From contig CM057456.1 in the NCBI GenBank assembly GCA_016271365.2, positions 610,767,501 to 610,831,500 on the forward strand: DNA of 64,000 bases, written 5' to 3'. Made by a program: the position numbers and the translations under genes. The notes under the pieces were generated by a model. It was not told where the DNA came from and searched no databases. It worked only from the letters and a program-made list of their open reading frames with translations. The stretch comes from Neoceratodus forsteri (lineage: Eukaryota; Chordata; Ceratodontiformes; Ceratodontidae). Below are positions 31,720 through 40,547 of this stretch, piece after piece. Each line of letters starts with the position of its first letter. Within the stretch, counting starts at the first letter, position 1.

Positions 31720-32088
31720 TTATTGGGTATAAGCTGACCCGGCTCTACTAGATCCCCCCTTTACCAATGTCAGGGATGCCCCTGTGTCCCTTAACCCTTG
31801 CGTCTGTACACCATTCACCGTGACTGGGTGCACGTGTTCCCTCATGTTCACAGGCATGCTTCCAGGGACACACAAACAACCCACTTTCTTCCTAGCGCCA
31901 CCTTGTGTATTATTGCTCGTCCGTTTGGGACACTGTCTAGCAATATGCCCAGTTTCTTTACATAACCAACATTCATTTCTTTTCTCAGAGAAATCTTTTC
32001 TCTGATAGCTGGGGTGAACTGTTTTCGGTGGAGGCAGTGAGGGTTTTAGCTGCCCTGAAGGCGTGCTTTTACCTTTCTGCGCTGCCAC
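31720..32088 (-). pseudogene. Gypsy nucleocapsid zinc knuckle and protease
   Basis: Residues 40-53 are CWLCKETGHIARQC, a CCHC zinc knuckle (31971-31930). Residues 101-105 DTGAS (31788-31774) with SLTLV form the aspartic protease active-site motif. The protease continues in a broken frame to about 31422, where DVILGNNLKQGM is the second protease signature. Between them a basic linker precedes VNGVQTQGLR. The protease cleaves the gag-pol precursor and the zinc knuckle binds genomic RNA. Confidence 0.88.
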
Positions 32089-32647
32089 GCCCGCCCCATT
32101 CGCTCTCAGAGCAGGTCTGCTCTTGGCATAACGATCCGAGAAGTTCAGCAGCCTCTTGCACTGTTTTGGGATTTCGGTCCTCCAGCCAGGTTTTCAGCTC
32201 TGCTGGGCATGCCCAGAAAAACTGTTCTAACAGAATCACATTTTCAGTTTTATCAACAGAGTTTGCTTCAATTCCTTCCCACCAACGTTTTAAAAACTGA
32301 CGTTGTTTCGTGGCTAGCTCCTCAGAGCTCATATCAGGGCTTCTCCTGAGCTTACGGAATTTAGCTCTGTATGATTCAGCAGTTCATTCAGATTTCTTTA
32401 ACAGTGCAGCTTTAAGTTTGTTGTAAGCATCACTGTCCTCATTGTCCATTTGACCCAGTGCATCCTGAGCTTTCCCGGTAAGTAGCAGGGATAGCTGGAA
32501 GCTCCAGGACTCTCTAGGAATTTTAGCCTGAATGCAAACTTTTTCAAAATAATTTAAAAAGGCATCCATATCGTCCCCCTCTTTAAATTCAGCTATCAAT
32601 TTGGAATTCAGTTTGTAACCCAGTCCTGTAGTCCCAGTTAAACCCAA
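32069..32647 (-). pseudogene. Gypsy capsid with SCAN-like segment
   Basis: 32647-32384: FKEGDDMDAFLNYFEKVCIQ, AKIPRESWSFQLSLLLTGKA, YNKLKAALLKKSE, the retrotransposon capsid N-terminal pattern. 32332-32069: SSEELATKQRQFLKRWWEG, ILLEQFFWACPAELKTWLED, RNPKTVQEAAELLGSL. The LLEQF...P.EL..W.....P....EA..L pattern is that of the vertebrate SCAN domain, whose origin from Gmr1-type gag is established. A stop near 32383 separates the halves. Confidence 0.88.
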
Positions 32648-32652
32648 GCCAC

Positions 32653-33272
32653 TTACCTGCTCTGGTGCCGCTGGTTGGAGTCGTAGCTTCTCCAGTTCAT
32701 GTTGCCTCTGGCGCTCATGCTACTCACGGTCAGCATCTCTCTGTTCTCGCTCTGCCTCCCTCTGTTCTTGTTCCCTCTTCTCCAGTGCAGCTTGCTGGTG
32801 CTCGCGTTCCTCACAGTCTGCCTCCTGCTGTTCACAGTCCCTCATCCTCTCCCTCTGGAACTCCAGCTCCATTCTGCACAACTCAGTTTGCAGCCTGAGT
32901 AATTCTGGATCCAGGATACTGGTGACCTTCCCCTGCTGCCCTTAGCTGACAGTGGCCCTGTTGCCCTCCTCATTGGATCTGGACACTGCACTGGCCACTA
33001 GCCCTGCCACACTCAAGGTTCAGTCCTTTTCAGACACTGTCTGTGACTCGATGCTCTGGGTATCTGCTACCATCAGGGCATCCACGAGGTTCTGTTTGGT
33101 GGCTTTCACCTCGAACGGGACTCTTCTGTCCCCGCACAACTGCTTTAAGTAGTCTACAGTGTTCCTGCTGTAGTTGGAAGCCGTCTTCTTCCCTAACTAC
33201 GGCTATTCTGACTTGCACTTCAGAGAAAAAAAAATAAAACAGGTAGGAACTTGACTGTACAACAAGTGACAT
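32653..33272 (-). pseudogene. Gypsy gag N-terminus with coiled coil
   Basis: 33272-33030 is the candidate gag N-terminus. 32898-32653 reads through a long charged helix rich in E, R and Q (ELEFQRERMRDCEQQEADCE; ALEKREQEQREAEREQRDAD), a strong coiled-coil pattern, ending LQPAAPEQVSGLGLTGT before the capsid. Short stops interrupt it. Gmr1-type gag proteins often have such a coil, presumably for multimerisation (inference). Confidence 0.7.
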
Positions 33273-33387
33273 AGTTCTGTCTCCTTTTTAGAAATAAATT
33301 GCTGCCTTTTTCTTTCTTTGCAAGTGAGCTGACGGTCTCAAGCTGACACTCTGAACAATAAAAGCTTGTAATACCAAAATTATCACA

Positions 33388-33400
33388 CCGCTGCCAACCA
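33388..33400 (-). promoter_or_regulatory. Gypsy primer-binding site
   Basis: In element orientation TGGTTGGCAGCGG follows the 5' LTR after a 3-base spacer (GAA). It starts with TGG, as needed to pair with the CCA end of a tRNA. The matching tRNA 3' end would be CCGCTGCCAACCA; which tRNA that is cannot be settled here. Confidence 0.75.
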
Positions 33401-33403
33401 TTC

Positions 33404-34476
33404 TGTTACAAACTCACGCAGCGGGTCAGGCCCTCTGCTCCCACAGTGCCAACCTCTGAGCGCAGTCTTGTGAACAGTTAACAGAACAGGGTAACCCCCC
33501 CTGTCTGTTTTGTGGGTTTGAATCAAACTTTGGTCTCAAGTTCTGGAGGGATTCAAACTGTGAACCTCTTGCTAACGTAGCCAATGTACAGGCTCAGATA
33601 ATTCTGCTCTTCGGGGGGGGGGGCAGATATCTTTCGCCTATGGGCACTTAACCAGGCATACAAAATGAACCCTTAAAAACTCAAAGACCTCAGAATAAAC
33701 TCTTATCTTTTCCCAGTTTGGTAAAACCAGTAAGCTTTGTACAGTGTCAGCTTTAACCATGTATGCTTCACTTGTCAAGAAAAAGAATTTCAAAGGCACA
33801 CCAAGTAGGCTCTAAAGTAGAAATTTACTTAAAAATAGATAAAAATGTAAAATGTAAATACAGAACCATATATCACAAAACATACAAATCACTTAAACAA
33901 AACAGGTTTAAAAGTGCAGACAAAATCTCCTACCACAGCACCCTTAGACTTGTCTAATCTAATGTATTCTTCAGGTCCAAACGTGTGTTTTAGTGGAAAA
34001 CAGAATACTGTTTTAAAACTGGCTTTGCCAACCTCTTTGCATGAGGTCACCTAGCTCCTCCCTGCCAGAGTATAAAAATTATACTACTAGGATGTCATCA
34101 CTCAGAAGGAAAATTAAATAATGTTAATTTCTAAGTCCTTCTTTCTTCCATGAGCAACATCCTGCTTTTACAGACATCAGAGGAACGTTTATGACTTCGC
34201 ACCAGTGTGATGTAACCTGGTTTTCCTCCTCTAAACGTCATAAAATGGATATTTTCTATCCTGTCAACTGGCAAGCTACAATTAAGCTAGATAAACAGGA
34301 GATGCTTAATTTAGGCCTCTTCTAGCCTGTAATTATCTCCTGGCCTTCCATGTAACACCTTGGGGGGGGTGTCATCCCACAGGCTGTCTCAGCATCTCTC
34401 ATAAGAGACATTCAATAACACATTTTTATATTACAAAAATCATACAGCGATCAGAACCAGCTGTCCAAGTGTCACA
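33404..34476 (-). repeat. Gypsy 5' LTR
   Basis: About 1,073 bp, + strand from TGTTACAAACTCACGCAGC to CTGTCCAAGTGTCACA. It carries the same TATAAAAATG-type motif near its element-start (about 34420-34432). It differs from the 3' LTR by scattered transitions and small indels, indicating an old insertion. Confidence 0.92.
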
Positions 34477-34520
34477 AAAATGTGCATGCATGAAATGTTG
34501 AAGGGTTTTGTGTGTGGACT
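34477..34520. repeat. 44-bp direct repeat flanking the Gypsy element (right)
   Basis: AAAATGTGCATGCATGAAAT to GTGTGTGGACT, the second copy of 27269-27312. It abuts the LTR end without gap. Confidence 0.9.
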
Positions 34521-34751
34521 GTTTTTGCCTGCTACTTTGCTGACCATGTAAATCAATTAAATTTATCACTGAGTGTGCATGACTTTTGCTTGACCAGTGT
34601 GTTTGTTTATCCAGCAGTGTTGGCACTGTGAGTGAGTGGACTTTTTTAATTTTCTTATGTTTATGTATCGCTACCACCACTAACCCAGAGAGCAGCTCTG
34701 TTCGGTTGCAGCAAAGTTACAGTCACTCTCGGCTCTTGTGCAAAGGTGCCC

Positions 34752-34889
34752 ACCATATACTGTAAAAGACAGTGGATGGGCAACGGTGAACAACAACGCT
34801 GAGTTTACGTCTTGAGGTTGTGATGACAGCCTCGCGAATCAAACATAGCATTGCTGTTCACTATTGCCCATACATTATCCTCTGTGTTG
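34752..34889. mobile_element. Hairpin MITE, copy C (family of copy A)
   Basis: Left arm ACAGTGGATGGGCAACGGTG, AACAACAACGCTGAG pairs with right arm AGCATTGCTGTTCACTATTG, CCCATACATTATCC. It matches copy A at 1018-1197 in both arms (CCCATCCGTTATCCTCAGTG compared with CCCATACATTATCCTCTGTG). The centre GTCTTGAGGTTGTGATGACA is decayed. It ends directly at the tRNA-like head of a SINE. Confidence 0.75.
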
Positions 34890-35240
34890 GCAGTTTGGTT
34901 CAGTTGATAGCACATCTGCCTCTGGGCCAGAAGGTCATCAGTTGTAGTCTCGCACCGTGACGTGATCTTATACCATAAACACACTGGCACTGCCTTGGTG
35001 TGCAGTCATTCAGATGAGAAGTTAAAACCAAGGCCTTATCTGCATTTTCTAGTGGTTGTTCAGGTAGGCGTTGAAAATCCCATGGCATTTCTCGAGAAGA
35101 GCAGGAGAGAACTCCTTGTGCCCTGTCCAAATTTCCTCCATTCACTAACAATATCATCCCCCCCCCCCCACCATGAGGCAGAAAATAGGCATTACTGTCT
35201 AGCCCTCATTTCCTGGTCAGCAAAAATGAAGTAAACAAAC
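34889..35240 (+). mobile_element. tRNA-derived SINE with conserved central domain
   Basis: The head (34889-34955) has a pol III A-box-like TGGTTCAGTTGATAGCAC and a decayed B-box-like AAGGTCATCAGTTGTAGTCT. The body has CAGTCATTCAGATGAGAAGT, TAAAACCAAGGCCTTATCTG, AAATCCCATGGCATTTCTCG, AGAAGAGCAGGAGA and CCTGTCCAAATTTCC. This central domain is shared by several vertebrate tRNA-SINE families (GATGAGACGTTAAACC... AAAAGAGTAGG). A C-run and an A-rich 3' part follow. Its partner LINE is not identified. Confidence 0.75.
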
Positions 35241-35414
35241 ATGTAGTAGAAGTTCAGGAGTGATTTCTCATTAATTAAAACACTGAATTAACAAATGACA
35301 GTACAACAGTTTAATAGAGCAGAATAATATTACATGCATTTAGCTATTAATTCATGGAACAACTTATTGAGTCCTGTATCTTGTAACTGAAGTGGAATAT
35401 TCTTTCTTTTCTAG

Positions 35415-35504
35415 CCCTTGTATGGGTTGCTGCAGGCCAAGCTTCAGCTCATTACACATGCCTATTTTGAAGAAAAGGACTTTTCTCAAATCTTGATTCT
35501 GAAG
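35415..35504 (+). CDS. avl9: AVL9 internal exon (30 codons)
   Basis: The exon is bounded by a polypyrimidine acceptor (TTTCTTTTCTAG) and the donor GTAACAGTAAG, and reads PLYGLLQAKLQLITHAYFEE then KDFSQILILK in phase 0 on both sides. I recognise this as a conserved segment of AVL9, a DENN-domain-related protein of late secretory and polarity trafficking. The exon size is a whole number of codons and no substitution breaks it. It belongs with the exon at 37470, which continues the protein directly. Host gene transcription is therefore on the + strand. The assignment rests on memory of the vertebrate protein, not on a search. Preceding exons are not in the window. Confidence 0.88.
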
Positions 35505-35788
35505 GTAACAGTAAGGTGGCAGTTGATCACTCTTGGGGGAGGGCATCAACTTTTTGAACTTGTGGGTGCTTGTTTAGAAGGGATGAAGCAAGTATTACAT
35601 TGTACATTTTTTTCTTCATTTTGTTAAATATTTTCAGTTATATGTATTGTAGCGTTCAAAAACTGGAAAATATTCAGGCTTTGGAAAATGTGTACAGTGA
35701 GGTGGGGGCATTACCCAGTAGGTAGTGCATACTGGTGATGGACACTTAGTTATTCATATGGTCACCAAAACAACAGTTTTAGTGTATG
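35505..35788 (+). other. AVL9 intron, first part
   Basis: Plain intron sequence from the donor to the TTAA-flanked MITE. Nothing recognised. Confidence 0.6.
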
Positions 35789-35792
35789 TTAA

Positions 35793-36201
35793 TACCGCTG
35801 CCGAGACCACTCTTACATTTTAAGAGTGGTTTCATGTGTATTGTTAGGGAATGAGAACCGCAAACTGAAGATGAGCGGTTCTGATACCCTAAGAATGTGA
35901 GATCACCCTTACAACAGGGGAGTATTTTGAAATCTAGAAACTCGATATCCCGAGTTTCACTACCCCCGAGTCCAGTGGACTGAAACATGGTTGCCTGACA
36001 TGGAAATTTTGCCTGTGGCGGAGTTAGATCTAAAAATAAGGGGTGGGGGGTGAAGACCCCTGAAACATGAAAAAAATGTCACCACAGGATGTCGGGCAGC
36101 CGTGTTTCGGTCCACCGGACTTGGGGTAGTGAAACTCAGGATATCGAGTGTCCAGATTTCATAATATATCCTTACAACCATAAGTGGTCTCGGTGGCAGT
36201 A
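35793..36201. mobile_element. MITE with TTAA target duplication, 409 bp
   Basis: Long inverted repeats: the left end TACCGCTGCCGAGACCACTC and, further in, AACTCGATATCCCGAGTTTC and ACTACCCCCGAGTCCAGTGG match, inverted, the right part CCACCGGACTTGGGGTAGTG, AAACTCAGGATATCGAGTG and GTGGTCTCGGTGGCAGTA. TTAA lies on each side (35789-35792 and 36202-36205). TTAA duplications are made by piggyBac and Kolobok transposases; the TAC/GTA termini do not decide between them. Confidence 0.85.
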
Positions 36202-36205
36202 TTAA

Positions 36206-37469
36206 TATATTACTGATCAAGCTCGATCATTAATTTTTTTTAACACGTTACCTGAACATGCCAGTTTCTGGGCAGCAGTGTGTGAGACACTCTTCACAGA
36301 ATAAGAGTGTTTCACATGCAGAGCAAAGGAGCGCTTGGATTGGTCGAGAATGCTTCCTTGATATCTAATGGCCAGACATACGTTTTTCATGGCTCACATA
36401 GATTAAATAAGCAAGAACACAACAGGATAATTGGTTATGCTAAATCACTGCACGCCACATAACTTTAAAAACCCACGAAGTGTGGTGATATATAGCATTA
36501 CCACCCTCTGTGATGTGCATTATTGCACTAATAAAGTGAAAACAAAAAAGACTTACAGTAATGCATGCTCATTCTACTAGTTTTAACCAGTCATATTGCT
36601 TGTTTTATAGAAGCCATATGATAAACAAATGAAACGCACGATAAATACCACACTCCACTCTAAATCTGAAGTCCAACTGTCTTGATTGTCAAGTAAAAAT
36701 AAATAAATAAATAAATAATGTTGGTGTTCAGCTAATATTTGTCCAACTGCGCCCAACTCATGGCAGACCAACCACTTCCTTCCATTTTTTTTTCCCTTTC
36801 ATGTAGCTTTTTCTCCCCAGCCAGGGGAGGGGTCTGTTATCCCCTTTCCTCCCTGGGCCCTGTCCAGCCCAATGTCCCCCACAGTTCTGTCCTCCTGCCC
36901 CCTGAGGCAGCCCACTGCGTGGATTAGAATCCAGCACTGGCTAGCACTTGGACCCAGGAGAGGTTTTGGAGCCCAGTCCATCATATAGATGTCTTTTTTT
37001 TTTTTTTTTGGTTAACCTTTGTTTTCTCCCTGGTCCCTCCCTCCCTCCTCACCTGTTGTAGTCATTGCTTATTGAGTGGCATTGGCTGCGTGCAGCAACA
37101 TCCTGCCTAGGGAAAAAATCTCCCTCGGCCCAATGCATGGGTCACTGTGGCACTGGTGCCCAACATCATCCCTCCCCAACCTCAGGTCTGGCCTGCCTCC
37201 AGACGCTGCATTCCCAGCTCGCTCCCAGACTCCGGTCGCCTGCTGGGCACCCGGCCAACAGCATCCTTAATGTTACATCAAACGCATGGAAGACATCTGG
37301 ACTGCTGTCTTAAACACAATCATTGTTGAGTCAGTAACTTTGCACCCTCAGTTAACCAAAATTCTAGGACTGGTGATTCTGACACAGACTGTAATTCCAA
37401 GTCAGTTGTGTTCTGCTAAATAGAAAATTGAATTGCTTATAGCTTCTGTGTTGTTTTGTTTATTTGAAG
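36206..37469 (+). other. AVL9 intron, second part
   Basis: No gene. Contains a small hairpin (ACACTCTTCACAGAATAAGAGTGT, 36290-36313), an (AAAT)n run at 36699-36717, a T-run at 36992-37009, and a GC-rich section 36800-37270 that shares AGCTCGCTCCCAGACTCCGG with 27058-27084. Confidence 0.5.
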
Positions 37470-37526
37470 GAACTCTACGAGCACATGAATAGCTCTTTAC
37501 GAAGTACGGCCATGGAGGGATCACAG
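37470..37526 (+). CDS. avl9: AVL9 internal exon (19 codons)
   Basis: The acceptor TGTTTATTTGAAG precedes ELYEHMNSSLRSTAMEGSQ, and the donor GTGAACCTTGGTAAG follows. Phase 0 on both sides, so it joins the 35415 exon as ...SQILILK-ELYEHMNSS.... Vertebrate AVL9 continues at this point with a Val-Tyr-Leu-Gly start, which I do not find before 64000; the next exon is presumably beyond the window, making this intron longer than 26 kb. The variable residues RSTAM lie where the protein tolerates change. The 1,965-bp intron between the two exons contains the TTAA MITE. Confidence 0.88.
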
Positions 37527-38344
37527 GTGAACCTTGGTAAGCCAGCCTATTCCAACCATTTATTTTTTGGTCAAAGGACTGCAGTGCTTTGGAAGGAAAA
37601 AGCTTGTCCATCTTTATTATCCACTGTGTTGGGGGAGGGAGAGTATCTTCTGACAACTGAGATATAATGAGTGCCTCCATATGTATAATATGTGCACACC
37701 TCAAGAACAGCAATCCTTCTTTGATCAGACTTGGTATGGACATTTTTGGTATCACTTTTGTATGGTTTCACAGTCTTTTTTTCCCCACTCCCCTCTTTGG
37801 TGTGGCTCTGCCTCTGATCTGAACCCTCCAGCCCCATCACCCAGCTTCTCATGGGCTTACTGGCACACTGTGTTCTGCCCCTATGACTTACCTCCCATGG
37901 TGGGTTTGGCAGGACCTTCTTTCACCCACCGTGCACAGGATCTGGTTCTCAGGGGTGGGCCATATGGCCAGTGCAGGGCCTGCAAAGGGTCGGATTCTCC
38001 TCCTGCCTCTCAACATTTTCACCCCATGACACCAGCGGGACAGCACACAAGGCCAGACATGTCAAGCGTACAGAGGATGTCACCATCAGTGTCCTCCCTC
38101 CCTCCCTTGAGCAGCTTCAGGCATGCTATCACCTGTGGTTACCCAGGTGGCAGTGGAGTGCTGGAGCTGGCTGCCCTCCCTCCCAGAAGGAGGAGGAGAG
38201 CATTCTCTGAGATGTTCAGTCATCCCCCACAGGGTTGGGCCCCGACAACTCTGGTTTCTCAAGAACCCAGGTCACCGGTGTCACAAGCGATAGCACTACT
38301 GCTGTGCTGACCGGCTACAGGTTTAACCATCTGCTTCATAGGGA
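37527..38344 (+). other. AVL9 intron with an unassigned GC-rich open frame
   Basis: The + frame 37681-38310 is open for 209 codons (HRAQDLVLRGGPYGQCRACK; LPPRRRRRAFSEMFSHPPQG). It has no motif I recognise; composition suggests a decayed repeat, perhaps a gag. It is not called as a gene. Confidence 0.4.
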
Positions 38345-38433
38345 CCTATGCATTCTTCAGTTCTGACATTTTTTTGTAGTTGATCTTTTTATTGAAGACA
38401 ACACAACAAAAACACAGGACATATACAATGATG

Positions 38434-38580
38434 GATGGGGAAGTGTGCCTAATCAGAAATTAATGGTTGCCTGAGGTGTGGGATGCTACATAAACCCCGA
38501 GGGCGAAGCCCGAGAGGTTTATTAAAGCATCCCACGCTGAGGGCAACCATTAATTTAGAATTTAAAAACACTTTCCCATC
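38434..38580. mobile_element. Hairpin MITE with GCGAAGC centre, copy D
   Basis: Left arm GATGGGGAAGTGTG, AAATTAATGGTTGCC, GTGTGGGATGCTAC pairs with right arm AAGCATCCCACGC, GGCAACCATTAATTTA, CACTTTCCCATC. Centre CCCCGAGGGCGAAGCCCGAG, the same kind of core as in copy B. Confidence 0.82.
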
Positions 38581-38592
38581 TCTTATTATTTA

Positions 38593-38668
38593 TAATTACT
38601 GGGCAGCAATTTTTAGCAGCCCTGAGTCTGAAACACAAGAGATACTCTGACACTGTCTCTCAGTCACA

Positions 38669-38708
<40 letters not shown>

Positions 38709-39190
38709 ACTGTTGCTGTCAGAAAAGTTTATTTCTTGTGAGGAGTATTTTTTTTTAAGCCCATTTTGTTTTGTGTCCCTCAAACTGCAGTCACACTTTG
38801 TTTCTTTTACTTGCAATAGCGCTTACCTCTGAGAAGCGCCGCGGAGCTATTACTCGAGGCAGTGAAGCAGCGTGGAGCTGTTTTGTAGGCGGGGAAGCTC
38901 TTCGGAGCTTTTTGGGGAATTCCTATGCGGTGTGAGTTCTGGGCAGCAGGATCAACCAGAAAAGTTGTTTTGTTAAAATAATACGATGGGTCTCCCGGTG
39001 TGGTGGCTCCTCGGTAAGCGGAGCCGCCATGTTTGTGTCAGTGTTTAGCCCGCCCATGGGAAGTGAAGAGCCAATTAGGATGTGGCTCTTTCATGACTGA
39101 AGTGGGGCGTTTTTGCCATTATAACCCGCAGGTTATAACGGCAAATTATAACTCGGTCAGGCAATGGGAAAAATTGCTGACCAGTTATTA
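38593..39190. mobile_element. Candidate MITE, 598 bp, containing a CA repeat
   Basis: The left end TAATTACTGGGCAGCAATTT and the inverse of the right end (TAATAACTGGTCAGCAATTT) match at 18 of 20 positions, and TA flanks both sides. Inside are a (CA)n tract at 38669-38707 and repeated GCGGAGCT / GGAGCTTTTT motifs near 38840-38920. No open frame of note. Confidence 0.6.
38669..38707. repeat. (CA)n microsatellite
   Basis: About 17 CA dinucleotides in an almost pure run. Confidence 0.95.
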
Positions 39191-40162
39191 TATTGCAATA
39201 ATATACAAAGAGATGACCAAGCCAGAAAAGAAATGTAGTTATACATGTGTATATCTACCTCTAGTGGTTCCATTCAAAACTGGAAGGAGAGCCATGCAGA
39301 ATTATCTGTTAAGCAAGTCCATCTTAGCAGGAGACTGAACAGTTCAATACAGCAAACTGGCATCTCTTGGCTCCACAGACTGTTGCCGCAGATCGCAATT
39401 TGTTGCGCCTTGGCTTAGCTGTGTACAGCATAACAAACAGACATGTCTACCAAACAATTCCCATGCTGGGTGCAATCATGAAATGAAACCTATATCTGGA
39501 GGTGTGAAAGTTGAGGGTGAAGCTTCAGAAGGGTAAACAACGTAGTAGTTACTGGGCTAGGTTATGACAGAATCTGGATTCAAGGAGGGACACCAACTGT
39601 GATAATAGTTGTTTGGGGAACTCATGGAAAAGGCTGAGATTCTTTCATGTGAGGCCAGTTGCCCGACAGCCAGCAACCTCTCATTTATGGAGGGACACTT
39701 ATTGGACCTCCAGTGAAACAGGAGGAGCCTTTTGGCTGCAACCCCCACTGCGTGACCCACCCAGCTTGGGAGTCATGCTTCGGCGTGTGACATGGGCAAC
39801 ACCACAGGAGTAGGGGGGGCATCTATGTGAAGGGCAGGTCCTGTCACTTCCTCACATATACTGATGAGCTGCTGCCAGAAGGACTGGATTACAGGACAGT
39901 CCCGTAACATATGAAATAGCTGTGCCCTGGGTTGGGCACACCTCTAGTAGAGATCATGGTCTTGCAAACCCAAGTGTTTAGGCACGTGAGGTATATAATA
40001 CCATCTCAGAAGGGTTTTGTTCACAGTTCTGGCTATTGATTGGCCAAGCTGATAAATGTTAATGTTTTTGGGAAACCGTTTAAGCAAGTTTAAAAGGCTA
40101 GTAGAACCAAAAATAGCAGTCAGTAAAATATTACAAGTTTTAAGAAGCAGCCAGTTGTAACT

Positions 40163-40547
40163 TTCTGTTTCTGAAGTATTTTTCTTTTTCCTTGTACTCT
40201 TTAGAAAGTTTTTTATGTGATAGTTTTATGCTGAATGTGTGGAGCAGCACTCTGTATGGCAGCTGACAAATATAGTTGTGTTCCTCTAATTACATCATGA
40301 GCACTGTGACATCACTGACACTGACATCACAAATGACTGACCAGGCAGCTACTGAGTGACTCTTCCTGAGCAGCTGTGATGTCACAGTCAGTGAGGACAC
40401 AGTGCTGATGATGTAATGGGAGGAACAGAGCTAGATATGTCAGCTACCAGGCAGAGTGCTGCTCTACACATTCAGCATAGTACTATCATGTAGAAAACTT
40501 TCTAATGAGTGAAAGGTAAAAGAAAAGTACTGCTGTTCCACACATCA
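40163..40547. mobile_element. Long palindromic element, about 385 bp
   Basis: Arms of about 150 bp or more: left TTAGAAAGTTTTTTATGTGA, TATGCTGAATGTGTGGAGCA, GCACTCTG, ATTACATCATGAGCACTGTG pair with right CACAGTGCTGATGATGTAAT, CAGAGTGCTGCTC, TACACATTCAGCATA, CTTTCTAA. The centre has repeated TGACATCAC / TGATGTCA motifs. Non-coding; typical of a large hairpin MITE. Confidence 0.85.

Larger units (their letters stand above)
27313..34476 (-). mobile_element. Gmr1-type Ty3/Gypsy LTR retrotransposon
   Basis: A 7.16 kb element read on the minus strand: 5' LTR 33404-34476, PBS 33388-33400, gag, protease, integrase, RT, RNase H, 3' LTR 27313-28424. Integrase lies upstream of RT, the hallmark of Gmr1-like Gypsy elements, and the capsid region resembles the SCAN domain, which is known to derive from Gmr1-type gag. 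Most domains carry stops or shifts, and one integrase catalytic Asp is replaced, so the copy is dead. LTR termini are TGTGACA...TGTNACA in element orientation. Confidence 0.92.
38345..40110 (-). mobile_element. L1/Tx1-like LINE 3' remnant carrying two MITEs
   Basis: On the minus strand the text at 40070-39560 reads as the ORF2 C-terminus: QSIARTVNKTLLRWYYIPHV, LFHMLRDCPVIQSFWQQL, AAKRLLLFHWRSNKCPSINE. The HMLRDCPVIQSFW part is the zinc-knuckle end typical of L1-group ORF2. The 3' UTR ends near 38346 with AATAAA (minus strand) and a short A-tract. It is interrupted by hairpin elements at 38434-38580 and 38593-39190. Confidence 0.7.
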
